Assembly (NCBI RefSeq): GCF_013373795.3 | Contig: NZ_CP088022.1 | Coordinates: forward strand, 4,774,001-4,838,000 | Source: Bradyrhizobium quebecense | Lineage (GTDB): Bacteria; Pseudomonadota; Alphaproteobacteria; Rhizobiales; Xanthobacteraceae | Reading direction: 5' to 3' | Length of the DNA stretch: 64,000 bases | Part shown: positions 49,993-60,154 of the stretch, piece by piece | How the letters are laid out: each line of letters starts with the position of its first letter | Numbering within the stretch: the stretch's first letter is position 1 | Translations under genes and position numbers: made by a program | The notes under the pieces: model-generated | Databases searched by the model: none | What the model saw: only the letters and a program-made list of their open reading frames with translations | Told to the model about the DNA's origin: nothing

Positions 49993-50096
49993 TGTCGTCG
50001 CCCGGCTCGACCGGGCGACCCAGTATTCCAGAGACGCCAATGGTTGAGCGGAGAAGCCGCGGCGTACTGGATGCCCCGCTTGAAGCGGGGCTGACA
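49993..50096. repeat. Palindromic intergenic repeat, family B, copy 2
   Basis: Contains CGCCCGGCTCGACCGGGCG, CAGTATTCCAGAGACG (50021-50036), GCCGCGGCGTACTGGATG and CCCCGCTTGAAGCGGGG (about 50073-50089). The two cores are identical to those at 45841 and 45876 although the flanking hairpins differ in sequence. It separates kdpE from the small basic protein gene. Confidence 0.75.
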
Positions 50097-50098
50097 GG

Positions 50099-50788
50099 TC
50101 AGTCCGCCGCGCGCAGCCGATAGCCGATCCCGGTTTCGGTCAGCACGAATTGCGGACGCTCGGGGTCGGCCTCGATCTTCTGGCGGAGCTGGCGCACATA
50201 GACGCGCAGATATTGCGCGTCGGTCAGCTCGTCCCACAATTCCTTCAGGAGGAAGCGATGGGTCAGCACCTTGCCGGCATGCTGCACCAGCACGCGCAGG
50301 AGATCATACTCCTTCGGCGACAGCTTGATCTCCCTGTCGGCGACCTTGACGATCCGGCGCACCAGATCGACCGAGAGATCGCCGGAGCGGAACACCGGCC
50401 GCTCGCCCTGCACCTGCAGCTGGTGGCGCAGCGCCGCGCGCAGCCGCGCCAGCAATTCGTCCATGCCGAACGGCTTGGTCAGGTAGTCGTCGGCGCCGAG
50501 GTCGAGCGCCTGCACCTTGCCGGCCTCGTCGCCGCGGCTCGACAGCACCACGATCGGGACGCTCTCGTTGCGGCCGCGGATCATGCGCAGGAGATCGTGC
50601 CCCTGGATGTCGGGCAAGCCGAGATCGAGGATGATCAGCGCCGGCCCCTCGCTCAGCATCTCCAGCGCAATCTTGCCATTGGAGGCTTCGAGAATGTCGT
50701 AGCCCTGCGTGCTCAGCCCCATCCGCAGCAGCTTGCGGATCGGCGGCTCGTCATCGATGACCAGGACCTTGATTGGCGTCGCGTTCAT
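50099..50788 (-). CDS. kdpE: Response regulator KdpE
   Basis: 229 aa. A receiver domain starts KVLVIDDEPPIRKLL with Asp12/13 and the phospho-acceptor Asp55 in LIILDLGLPD, then VVLSSR and the DYLTKPFGMDELLAR Lys. The C-terminal half is an OmpR-type winged helix (LSPKEYDLLRVLVQHAGKVLTHR, LRVYVRQLRQKIEADPERPQ). It activates kdpFABC under potassium limitation or osmotic stress. Its ATG overlaps the kdpD stop (ATGA), so kdpD and kdpE are coupled. Last gene of the kdp operon on this strand. Confidence 0.96.
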   Translation of the reverse strand: MNATPIKVLVIDDEPPIRKLLRMGLSTQGYDILEASNGKIALEMLSEGPALIILDLGLPDIQGHDLLRMIRGRNESVPIVVLSSRGDEAGKVQALDLGADDYLTKPFGMDELLARLRAALRHQLQVQGERPVFRSGDLSVDLVRRIVKVADREIKLSPKEYDLLRVLVQHAGKVLTHRFLLKELWDELTDAQYLRVYVRQLRQKIEADPERPQFVLTETGIGYRLRAAD

Positions 50789-53496
50789 GCAGCAGTGTCC
50801 AGCGCGTTGGTGTCGGCCGGGATCGGCAGGCGGATGGTGATGATGGCGCCGCTCCGGTCGGAGCGGTTGGCCGCCGCGATCGTGCCGCGCATCGCCTCGA
50901 CGAAGCCGCGCGAGATTGCAAGCCCGAGGCCGGTGCCGGGGCGGACATGGTCGCCCTTCTCGGCGCGGTAGAACTTGTCGAACACGCTTTCGAGCTCGGT
51001 GGCCGGAATGCCGTTGCCCTCGTCGAGGACCTGCAGCGCGATGGTGTCGCGGTCGCGCGCGCCGCGGATCGAGATCGTGGTGTCCGAGGGGGCGTATTTG
51101 GCGGCATTGTCGAGCAGGTTGAACAGCACCTGCTCGAACAGCACGGCGTCGAGCTCCAGCATTGGCAGGTCGGCCGCGAGCTCCAGCGACACCCGGTGAT
51201 GCACCAGGATCTTGGCGGCGCGGCGCAGCGCGCTGCCGACGATCTCGCCGACATCGTGCCGCGCGGTATTCGGCACGATCGCGCCGGATTCCAGCTTGGT
51301 CATGTCGAGCAGGTTGGCGATGAAGCGATTCAGCCGCTCCGACTCGTCGATCACGGTCGCGAGCAGATCATGCTTCTGGGCATCGCTCAGGCTGGTGCCG
51401 AGATCGCGCAGCGCCGAGGCCGAGCCGAGCACCGAGGCCAGCGGCGTCTTGAGGTCGTGCGAGATCGAGGTCAAGAGCGCGCCGCGGAGGCGATCGGACT
51501 CGACCGTGCGCTTGACGCGATCCATGTCCTCGACCAGCAGGACGCGCTCGATCGCCAGCGCGCCCTGGTCGACCAGCGCGTCGAGCAGCCGGCGCTGGTC
51601 CGGCGTCAACAGCGGCCCGGTGCGGTCGTCGTCGATGCCGATCACGCCGATCGGGCCGCGGCCGGTGCGCATCGGCAGGAACAATCGCTTGCCGCCCGGC
51701 AGCGTGTCGGAGCCGCGCCCGGCCGGGCGATCGTTGCCCCAGGCCCAGTTGGCGGCGGCGAGATCGGCCTGGTCGAGCTGGTCCTCCGGCGGATAGCCGC
51801 TCTTGACGGTCAGCATCCCGCCCTCCGGCAGCAGCAGCACCACGCGTACCTTCAACATCAGAGCAATCTGGTAGGCGGTTGCCCACAACACATCGTCGAG
51901 CGTCGCGGTGCCGGCGAGCTTGCGGCTGAACGCATAGAGCGACTCGGTGGTGCGGACGCGGCCGATCGCGGTGTCTGCCTGGACGCGCACCCGCGCCGCG
52001 ACGTTGGAGACCAGAAGTGCGATCAGCATGAAGAAGAAGAACGCCGCGACGTTGGTCGGGTCGGTGATGGTGAAGGTGTAGACCGGCGGCAGGAAGAAGA
52101 AATTGTAGCACAGCGAGGCCGCGACGCTGGCCAAGAGCGACGGCCACAAGCCGTAGCGCGCTGCCGCGCCGACCACCGCGGTGATGAAGACGAGGTCGAC
52201 ATTCTCGATGCCGAAGAATGGCTGGATCAGCTTGGCCGCGCCGAGCCCGATGGCCGTCAGCAGCAGCGCCATCAGATAGGGCCGCGGGTTGAACGGCTCC
52301 TGCCGCTGCGCGGTCTGCACCGCCGCCTTGCCGACCGGCAGCTCGTCGCCGGCGATCACGTTGACGCTGATATTGCCGGCGCGGCGCACCAGGTCGTGCA
52401 CCACCGAGCCGTGCGTCAGCTCGAACCAGCGCGAGCGCGTCGATTTGCCGATGATGATCTGGGTGACGTTGTTGGCCTGGGCGAAATTGATGACGTCGTC
52501 GGCGATGCGGCGGCCGACGCCGGGAAGGGTCAGCGCCTCGCCGCCGAGCGATTCCGCGAGCCGCATGGTGTCAGAAAGCCGATCGCGCTGCTCGTCGTTC
52601 AGTTGCAGGCTGCGCCGCGTCTCGATGCTGACGGCGGTCCATTGCGCATGCAGCCGGTCGGCCAGGCGCTTGGTATAGCGCACGAGCCCGGCCGCGCGCG
52701 GATCCTCGCTCAGGCACACCAGGATGCGCTCGCCGGCGGCCCAGGGACCCTGGATGGCATTGGCCTGCATGTGGGTGAGCAGCTGCTCGTCGACCCGCTC
52801 GGCGGTACGGCGCAGCGCCAGCTCACGCAGCGCGGTGAGATTGCCCGGCGAGAAATAGTGCTCCAGCGCCCGCTCGGCCTGTTTGGGCACATAGACCTTG
52901 CCTTCCTTCAGCCGCTGGATCAGGTCGTCTGGCGTGAGGTCGATCAGCTCGATGGCATCGGCGCGATCGACCACCGAGTCGGGCACGGTCTCGCGCACCC
53001 GCACATGGGTGATCTGCGCGACGACGTCGTTGAGGCTCTCGATGTGCTGGATGTTGATCGCGGTATAGACGTCGATGCCGTGCGACAGCAGCTCTTCGAC
53101 ATCGAGATAGCGCTTGGGATGCCGGCTGCCCGGCGCATTGGTATGGGCGAGCTCGTCGACCAGCGCAAGCTGCGGCCGCCGCGCGATCAGGGCGTCGAGG
53201 TCCATCTCCTCGAGCGTCTGGTCGCGATAGGCCAGCCGCTTGCGGGGTATCACCTCGAGACCCCTGAGCAGCGCCTCGGTCTCCACCCGCCCGTGGGTTT
53301 CCACGACACCGACCACGACGTCGACGCCCGCCTTGAGGCGGGCGTGGGCGCTTTGCAGCATCTCGTAGGTCTTGCCGACACCGGGGGCGGCGCCGATGAA
53401 GATCTTCAGCCGCCCCGATCGATCGGTCTCCCGGCGCGCCGCCTCCAGCAGCGCATCCGGCGAGGGTCGTTTATTGGGGTCACGCTGATTGGCCAT
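50785..53496 (-). CDS. kdpD: Osmosensitive potassium channel histidine kinase KdpD
   Basis: 903 aa. Residues 30-240 are the KdpD N-terminal domain with Walker A IGAAPGVGKTY (about 34-44); about 250-370 is a USP-like domain ending IIGKSTRSRWFE; about 400-500 holds four membrane helices; then a GAF-like region (LVDQGALAIERVLL), HisKA with ISHDLKTPLAS (His680), and HATPase (NLLDNAAKYAP, DEGNGIP, GLGLAISRGFVEAM). It senses K+ and signals to KdpE. Start ATG at 53496, 39 bases after the kdpC stop. All expected motifs intact. Confidence 0.96.
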   Translation of the reverse strand: MANQRDPNKRPSPDALLEAARRETDRSGRLKIFIGAAPGVGKTYEMLQSAHARLKAGVDVVVGVVETHGRVETEALLRGLEVIPRKRLAYRDQTLEEMDLDALIARRPQLALVDELAHTNAPGSRHPKRYLDVEELLSHGIDVYTAINIQHIESLNDVVAQITHVRVRETVPDSVVDRADAIELIDLTPDDLIQRLKEGKVYVPKQAERALEHYFSPGNLTALRELALRRTAERVDEQLLTHMQANAIQGPWAAGERILVCLSEDPRAAGLVRYTKRLADRLHAQWTAVSIETRRSLQLNDEQRDRLSDTMRLAESLGGEALTLPGVGRRIADDVINFAQANNVTQIIIGKSTRSRWFELTHGSVVHDLVRRAGNISVNVIAGDELPVGKAAVQTAQRQEPFNPRPYLMALLLTAIGLGAAKLIQPFFGIENVDLVFITAVVGAAARYGLWPSLLASVAASLCYNFFFLPPVYTFTITDPTNVAAFFFFMLIALLVSNVAARVRVQADTAIGRVRTTESLYAFSRKLAGTATLDDVLWATAYQIALMLKVRVVLLLPEGGMLTVKSGYPPEDQLDQADLAAANWAWGNDRPAGRGSDTLPGGKRLFLPMRTGRGPIGVIGIDDDRTGPLLTPDQRRLLDALVDQGALAIERVLLVEDMDRVKRTVESDRLRGALLTSISHDLKTPLASVLGSASALRDLGTSLSDAQKHDLLATVIDESERLNRFIANLLDMTKLESGAIVPNTARHDVGEIVGSALRRAAKILVHHRVSLELAADLPMLELDAVLFEQVLFNLLDNAAKYAPSDTTISIRGARDRDTIALQVLDEGNGIPATELESVFDKFYRAEKGDHVRPGTGLGLAISRGFVEAMRGTIAAANRSDRSGAIITIRLPIPADTNALDTAA

Positions 53497-53535
53497 GCCG
53501 CAATATAGTCATCCTGCGAGAGCGGGCCTACTCCC

Positions 53536-54141
53536 CTATTTCGCCTTTGCCGCGTTGAGCGCCAGGTTGAGCGCAAGAACGTTAACGCGGGGCTCACCGA
53601 CAATGCCGGCGAAGCGGCCCTGCGTGTTCTGCGTCACCAACTCGCGCACCGCGTCCTCGGACATGCTGCGCGCCTTGGCCACCCGCGGCACCTGGAACAG
53701 CGCGGCGTCCGGCGAGATGTCGGGATCGAGGCCGCTGGCCGAGGTGGTGACGAGATCGACCGGCACGTTGGCCGACGGATTCTCCGCCTTCAGCTTCTCG
53801 ACATCCTCCTTGACCCGGTCGTTCAGCGCCTTGCTGGTCGGGCCGAGGTTGGAGCCGCCGGAATTGGCCGCGTTGTAGGGCGCCGGCACGGTCTTCGTGG
53901 AATCGTTCGGATCGGGCGCGACCGTCGCCGACGGCCGGCCGTGGAAGTATTTGTCCTCCTTGAATTCCTGCCCGATCAGGGCGGAGCCGATCACTCTGCC
54001 GTCCTTCTCGATCAGGCTGCCCTGCGCCTGCTTCGGAAAGATGACGCCGGCAATCGCCGTCATGGCGAGCGGATAGGCAAGGCCCGTGATCGCGGTCAGC
54101 AGCACCAGCACGAGGATGGCGGGGCGGATTTCTTTAAGCAT
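53536..54141 (-). CDS. kdpC: Potassium-transporting ATPase KdpC subunit
   Basis: 201 aa with one N-terminal membrane helix (about 8-30). Signature segments: [56 protein letters not shown] and [20 protein letters not shown], then [22 protein letters not shown] ([16 protein letters not shown]). It stabilises the KdpFABC complex and helps ATP binding by KdpB. It is separated from kdpB by 113 bases that contain a palindromic repeat, unlike the tight spacing of the other kdp genes. Confidence 0.96.
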   Translation of the reverse strand: MLKEIRPAILVLVLLTAITGLAYPLAMTAIAGVIFPKQAQGSLIEKDGRVIGSALIGQEFKEDKYFHGRPSATVAPDPNDSTKTVPAPYNAANSGGSNLGPTSKALNDRVKEDVEKLKAENPSANVPVDLVTTSASGLDPDISPDAALFQVPRVAKARSMSEDAVRELVTQNTQGRFAGIVGEPRVNVLALNLALNAAKAK

Positions 54142-54163
54142 TGTAGGTCTCCTCAGTCTGCTT

Positions 54164-54246
54164 CGTCATTGCGAGCGAAGCGAAGCAATCCATGGCTCGG
54201 CACGGGGATCGATGGATTGCTTCGTCGCTTCGCTCCTCACAATGAC
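54164..54246. repeat. Palindromic repeat, family A, copy 2, inside the kdp operon
   Basis: Left arm CGTCATTGCGAGCGAAGCG and right arm CGCTCCTCACAATGACG, inner arms GAAGCAATCCATG and GATGGATTGCTTCG. Opposite orientation to the copy at 49597-49681. It sits in the kdpB-kdpC gap and would fold in the operon mRNA. Confidence 0.8.
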
Positions 54247-54254
54247 GGTTGTGG

Positions 54255-56366
<2,112 letters not shown>

Positions 56367-56390
56367 GGATGTCACTCCGGACGTATTCGA

Positions 56391-58094
56391 TCAGAACAGG
56401 GTGTTGGCGTTCATCGCGAGGTGCTCGACGATCGGCCCGAGCGCGAGCGCCGGGAAGAAGGTCAGGCCGCCGATGATCAGGATCACGCCGATGACGAGGC
56501 CGACGAACAGCCCGCCCGTGGTCGGGAAGGTGCCCGCCGAGGCAGGGATCGACTTCTTCTCGACCAGCGATCCCGCGATCGCCATCGCCGGCACGATCAT
56601 GAAGAAGCGGCCGACGAACATCGCAGACGCAAGCGTCAGATTGTAGAACAGCGTGTTGCCGGACAGACCCGCGAAGGCCGAGCCGTTGTTGCCGGTCGAG
56701 GACGTGTAGGCATAAAGCACCTCGGTGAAGCCGTGCGGGCCGGCATTGGCCATCGAGGCCACCGCCGACGGCAGCACCACGCCGACGGCGGTCCAGCCGA
56801 GATACATCAGCGGCAGCACCAGGATCGCGAGCATCGCCATCTTGACCTCGCGCGCCTCGATCTTCTTGCCGACATATTCCGGCGTGCGGCCGACCATCAG
56901 GCCGGCAACGAAGATCGCCAGCACGACGAACAGCAGCATGCCGTAGAAGCCGGCACCGACACCGCCGATGATGACTTCGCCGAGCTGCATGTTGATCAGC
57001 GGGATCATGCCGCCGAGCGCGGTGAAGCTGTCATGCATGGCGTTGACCGCGCCGCAGGACGCCGCGGTGGTGACGACGGCGAACAGCGAGGACGCGACGA
57101 TGCCGAAGCGGACCTCCTTGCCCTCCATGTTCCCGTCGGTAAGACCCAGCGCCTGCAGCGCGGAGGTTCCGTTGGCTTCCGCCCAATAGGTGACGGTGAC
57201 GCCGGCGACGAACAGGATGCCCATCACGGCCAGGATCGCCCAGCCCTGGCGCTCGTTGCCGACCATACGGCCGAACACGTTGGTCAGCGCAGCGCCGAGC
57301 GCGAAGATCGAGATCATCTGCACCAGGTTCGACAGCGCGGTCGGATTCTCGAACGGATGCGCGGCGTTGGCGTTGAAGAAGCCGCCGCCATTGGTGCCGA
57401 GCATCTTGATCGCAACCTGCGAAGCCACCGGTCCGAGCGCAATGGTCTGCTTGCCGCCCTCCAGCGTGGTGGCATCGACATAGGCGCCGAGGGTCTGCGG
57501 CATGCCCTGCGAGACCAGGAACAGCGCATAGACGATGCAGATCGGCAGCAGGACATAGAACGTGCAGCGCGTGACATCGACCCAGAAATTGCCGACCGTG
57601 CGCATCGACGAACGGGTGAAACCGCGGATCAGCGCCATCGCCAGCGCGATGCCGGTCGCCGCCGACAGGAAGTTCTGGTGGGTCAGGCCCAGCATCTGGA
57701 CCAGATAGGACAGCGTGCTCTCGCCGCCGTAGTTCTGCCAGTTGGTGTTGGTGATGAAGGAGATCGCGGTGTTGAAGGAGAGATCCTCCGCAACCGCCGT
57801 CTGGCCGGCCGGGTTGAACGGCAGCACCGCTTGTAGCCGCATCAGGCCGTAGATGAGAGCGAAGCCGCCGACATGGAACAGCAGCATGGCGACCGTATAG
57901 GTCAGCCAGTGCTGCTCGCGCCGCTCGTCGACGCCGCCGACCCAGTAGATGCCGCGCTCGACCGGGCGCAGCACGGGCGAGAGGAAGGTGCGCTCGCCGT
58001 TGAACACGCGGGTCATGTACCAGCCGAGCGGTTTGACCAGCGCGACCACGATCGCGCAGAACAGAATAATTTGAATCCAACCGATGACGGTCAT
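56391..58094 (-). CDS. kdpA: Potassium-transporting ATPase KdpA subunit (K+ channel-like)
   Basis: 567 aa with about ten membrane helices. The four selectivity-filter-type loops are visible: [13 protein letters not shown] (about residue 110), [17 protein letters not shown] (about 230), and two further ones including [13 protein letters not shown] near 470. It is the K+ translocating subunit homologous to the KtrB/TrkH superfamily. The ATG at 58094 lies four bases after the stop of a 34-codon ORF, so it appears translationally coupled to it. Confidence 0.97.
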   Translation of the reverse strand: MTVIGWIQIILFCAIVVALVKPLGWYMTRVFNGERTFLSPVLRPVERGIYWVGGVDERREQHWLTYTVAMLLFHVGGFALIYGLMRLQAVLPFNPAGQTAVAEDLSFNTAISFITNTNWQNYGGESTLSYLVQMLGLTHQNFLSAATGIALAMALIRGFTRSSMRTVGNFWVDVTRCTFYVLLPICIVYALFLVSQGMPQTLGAYVDATTLEGGKQTIALGPVASQVAIKMLGTNGGGFFNANAAHPFENPTALSNLVQMISIFALGAALTNVFGRMVGNERQGWAILAVMGILFVAGVTVTYWAEANGTSALQALGLTDGNMEGKEVRFGIVASSLFAVVTTAASCGAVNAMHDSFTALGGMIPLINMQLGEVIIGGVGAGFYGMLLFVVLAIFVAGLMVGRTPEYVGKKIEAREVKMAMLAILVLPLMYLGWTAVGVVLPSAVASMANAGPHGFTEVLYAYTSSTGNNGSAFAGLSGNTLFYNLTLASAMFVGRFFMIVPAMAIAGSLVEKKSIPASAGTFPTTGGLFVGLVIGVILIIGGLTFFPALALGPIVEHLAMNANTLF

Positions 58095-58098
58095 TGCG

Positions 58099-58203
58099 TC
58101 AAACCTTTCGAATGGGTGCGAAGCGCAGCAGCGACGCGAACACGCCGAGCAACAGCCCGGTCAGCACCGCGTCGGCCAACAGAATTGTGCAAAGCGCTGA
58201 CAT
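58099..58203 (-). CDS. 34-aa putative membrane microprotein between kdpF and kdpA
   Basis: ATG at 58203, TGA ending at 58099. The product begins [20 protein letters not shown], one probable transmembrane helix, and ends with a basic RFAPIRKV tail. It starts ten bases after the kdpF stop, with AGGCGG as a possible ribosome binding site, and its stop is four bases before the kdpA ATG, so the kdpA ribosome binding site falls within it. This tight packing is the main evidence that it is translated. It is too short for routine gene finders and I know no family name. It could be an accessory subunit, or a leader for kdpA translation. Confidence 0.55.
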   Translation of the reverse strand: MSALCTILLADAVLTGLLLGVFASLLRFAPIRKV

Positions 58204-58213
58204 CGCGGGCCGC

Positions 58214-58303
58214 CTAGAAGCGTTCGGGCCGCAGCAGTGCGTAGGTGAGGTAGAACAGCAGGCCGAGCGAGACGAGGCCGGCGAGCGAGTAATCGAAGAT
58301 CAT
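58214..58303 (-). CDS. kdpF: Potassium-transporting ATPase KdpF subunit
   Basis: 29 aa, ATG at 58303 preceded by GGGAGGCGG. The sequence, one helix followed by the ending TYALLRPERF, matches KdpF peptides, which typically end in LLRPERF or a close variant. KdpF is a single-span lipid-like stabiliser of the KdpABC complex. It is far below usual gene-finding limits. It lies 11 bases after the upstream 27-codon ORF. Confidence 0.9.
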   Translation of the reverse strand: MIFDYSLAGLVSLGLLFYLTYALLRPERF

Positions 58304-58314
58304 CGCCGCCTCCC

Positions 58315-58398
58315 TTAAAGCCGTTCGCAGGCGTAGGCATATCCGATGCCGGCCGCGAAGAAGCCGATCGCGAGCGCCGCCATGAGAATGTCCATCAT
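58315..58398 (-). CDS. 27-aa putative membrane microprotein upstream of kdpF
   Basis: ATG at 58398 (a second ATG follows at once), preceded by AGGAG; TAA at 58315-58317. The sequence begins MMDILMAALAIGFFAAGIG and ends YACERL: a single hydrophobic helix then a short polar end with Cys. Similar tiny ORFs ending CERL or CDRL occur, as I recall, just upstream of kdpF in other proteobacteria but are rarely annotated. Good ribosome binding site and position as first ORF of the kdp transcript support translation. Function unknown; possibly an extra small subunit. Confidence 0.6.
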   Translation of the reverse strand: MMDILMAALAIGFFAAGIGYAYACERL

Positions 58399-58510
58399 GA
58401 GAGACTCCTATGCGTCCGAGGGGCGCGGGCGACCGTATAAGCGCTCCGCGCCGGATCACCGTGAGGTGCCATCCGGGGCATAGGTTTTCGAGATGTGACG
58501 CATAAGGACG

Positions 58511-58527
58511 TTATAGGAATTCTATAA
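58511..58527. promoter_or_regulatory. Near-perfect palindrome upstream of the kdp operon, candidate KdpE operator
   Basis: TTATAGGAATTCTATAA at 58511-58527 is a 17-base palindrome with a single mismatch pair. It is A+T-rich in G+C-rich surroundings and lies about 113-129 bases upstream of the first kdp ORF on the minus strand. KdpE of other bacteria binds A/T-rich upstream sequences; the assignment is by position. Confidence 0.45.
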
Positions 58528-58547
58528 GTGCGACGGATGCTCTTCGC

Positions 58548-58571
58548 CGTCGTCCCGGCGAAGGCCGGGAC
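58548..58571. repeat. Left end of host palindromic repeat (interrupted by the IS)
   Basis: CGTCGTCCCGGC (58548-58559) then GAAG then GCCGGGAC (58564-58571), a hairpin, directly followed by CCCATA and the IS end. The outer 12 bases are the exact reverse complement of 60023-60034 on the far side of the IS. Confidence 0.7.
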
Positions 58572-58590
58572 CCATATGTGGACGGCCCCC

Positions 58591-58833
58591 GTGGCACAAG
58601 AGCTTTCTGGGATTGGTCGGATCGCTGTCATCCATATGTCCGGCCTGTTTGATGCGATCGTGTTGATCGCTGGGCCAAGATGGTTTCCGCGACGCGAGTG
58701 CCAAACAACCTGGCGACCTTGTGAAGGCCAATGGGTCCCGCGGCTTGTCTCGCGTTCTGGATCGATCGATCATTCCATCTGCTCTTGCAGCTCCGGTTCG
58801 TCCGGCGAGCGCTACGTCCGGCCGGCCGACCTG
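58591..58833 (-). ncRNA. Candidate bridge RNA region of the IS (3' noncoding part)
   Basis: 243 noncoding bases between the transposase stop and the inner edge of the inverted repeat. In IS1111-type elements the target-choosing bridge RNA is reported to come from the noncoding DNA on the transposase 3' side. Position and length fit; the stems and guide loops have not been resolved by eye. Confidence 0.3.
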
Positions 58834-59862
58834 TTAGGTGACAGCGTTCATGCGTGCGGCATCATAGCTCTCGCCGGTCGCCATCAGCTTCCAGGCGATG
58901 CGGGCCACCTTGTTGGCGAGCGCCACGGCCGCAAGCTTCGGCGGCTTGCGCCTGAGCAACGCCACGAGCCAGCGCGAGGGGTGGCCGCGCCCGAGCCTTG
59001 CCTGCCGGATCACCGCGGTCGCCCCGGCCACGAGCAGGCGACGCAGGGTCTCGTCGCCAGCGCGGGTGATCTTGCCGAGCCTGGTTTTGCCGGCGGTGGA
59101 ATGGTCCTTGGGCGTCAGGCCGAGCCAGGCCGCGAACAAGCGGCCGGAGCGGAAGGCGTGCGGGTCCGGCGTCTTCATCACAAGCGAGGTCGCGATGATC
59201 GGACCGACCGAGGGGATCTGGGCCAGACGACGGCTTGTGGCGTTGGCCTGGTGCCAGGCCAGCAGCCTGGCCTCGACCGCCTTCAGCTCACCCTGCAACT
59301 GCGCATAGTCACGGCCCTGCATGGCGAACAGCTCGCGCGCCATAGCGGGAACGCTCTCGTCCTGCGTGATCCGGGCCAACAGCGGCTCGATCTTGTCCAA
59401 CCCCTTCGGCGCGATCAGGCCAAACTCCGCCGCGTAGCCGCGGATCGCATTGCTGAGCTGGGTACGGCGGCCGATCAGCCCATCGCGGACACCTGCAAGC
59501 ATCAGCGCGGCCTGCTGTTCGGCGCTCTTCACCGGCACAAACCGCATCCGCGGTCGGCCCATCGCTTCGCACACCCCATCCGCATCTCGCCCGTCGTTCT
59601 TGTTCCGCAGCACATAAGGCTTCACCAACTGCGGCGCTATCAGCTTCACCTCATGGCCAAGCTTGCCAAGCTCGCGCCCCCAGTAATGAGCCGCCCCGCA
59701 GGCCTCCATCCCGATCACGGTCGGCGGAAGCTTGGCAAAAAACTCAAGCACCTGCTTGCGCGACAGCTTCTTGCGCAACACCGGCTGTTCCGCCGCGTCA
59801 ACTCCATGCAGCACAAAAATATGCTTCGACGTATCCATCCCAATACGGATAATCTCTCTCAC
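58834..59862 (-). CDS. IS110-family transposase
   Basis: 342 aa, GTG start at 59862 with AAGGAG upstream. RuvC-like N-terminal domain: Asp10 in RIGMDTSK, Glu53 in GMEACG, Asp90/93/95 in NDGRDADG (DEDD set). C-terminal Transposase_20 domain: helix-hairpin-helix IPSVGPIIATSL (about 216-227), then WLGLTPKDHSTAGKTRLGKI with candidate catalytic Ser255. Length is typical. The gene is intact, so the element may be active. It is oriented as the kdp genes, upstream of them. Confidence 0.95.
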   Translation of the reverse strand: MREIIRIGMDTSKHIFVLHGVDAAEQPVLRKKLSRKQVLEFFAKLPPTVIGMEACGAAHYWGRELGKLGHEVKLIAPQLVKPYVLRNKNDGRDADGVCEAMGRPRMRFVPVKSAEQQAALMLAGVRDGLIGRRTQLSNAIRGYAAEFGLIAPKGLDKIEPLLARITQDESVPAMARELFAMQGRDYAQLQGELKAVEARLLAWHQANATSRRLAQIPSVGPIIATSLVMKTPDPHAFRSGRLFAAWLGLTPKDHSTAGKTRLGKITRAGDETLRRLLVAGATAVIRQARLGRGHPSRWLVALLRRKPPKLAAVALANKVARIAWKLMATGESYDAARMNAVT

Positions 59863-59933
59863 GGACGGTCTCCTTGTCTGAGATTTACAACAACCTCATT
59901 CTGGCACACTGATGCCGTAGGGGGCCGTCCACA

Positions 59934-60034
59934 CCATCAACCACAGGGCCAAGTTTTGCGATGGCTGGGGCCCCAGCCTGATCTCACAAGCAGATTCGGT
60001 GGCTATGGCAATTGCGCACTAGGCCGGGACGACG
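59934..60034. repeat. Right part of host palindromic repeat, including GGCTGGGGCCCCAGCC
   Basis: ACCATCAACCACAGGGCCAA, the perfect palindrome GGCTGGGGCCCCAGCC (59963-59978), then GGTGGCTATGG and GCAATTGCGCACTAGG and GCCGGGACGACG (60023-60034). The CAATTGCGCAC/GGGACGAC end is half of the design found complete at 11391-11435. Confidence 0.65.
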
Positions 60035-60086
60035 CATGATCTTTATGGAATCCTTATATCTCCGCCCCTCGCCTCATCTCGTTTTC

Positions 60087-60108
60087 AAATGGCCATCGCG
60101 CCATTTTT
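60087..60108 (+). terminator. Terminator-like hairpin upstream of the 60155 gene
   Basis: AAATGGC (60087-60093), loop, GCCATTT (60100-60106) and two further T: a 7-bp stem with flanking A and T as in intrinsic terminators. A second perfect hairpin, TTGGCC-tgc-GGCCAA, follows at 60107-60121. Both lie in the leader of the next gene, so attenuation or simple insulation from the IS are both possible. Confidence 0.35.
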
Positions 60109-60154
60109 GGCCTGCGGCCAATACCTTCGGCCGCATCTTCGACGAGATGACGCC

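Larger units (their letters stand above)
58577..59933 (-). mobile_element. IS110-family (IS1111-type) insertion sequence
   Basis: TGTGGACGGCCCCC at 58577-58590 and its exact inverse complement at 59920-59933 bracket the transposase gene; short near-terminal inverted repeats distinguish the IS1111 group from other IS110 members. Noncoding DNA is 243 bases on the transposase 3' side and only 57 on the 5' side. No target duplication is evident, as expected for the family. True tips of the element may lie a few bases outside the inverted repeats. Confidence 0.75.

Noticed and set aside
50773..53508. 911-codon plus-strand open frame opposite kdpD
   Set aside because: Antisense shadow of a gene with complete sensor-kinase motifs.
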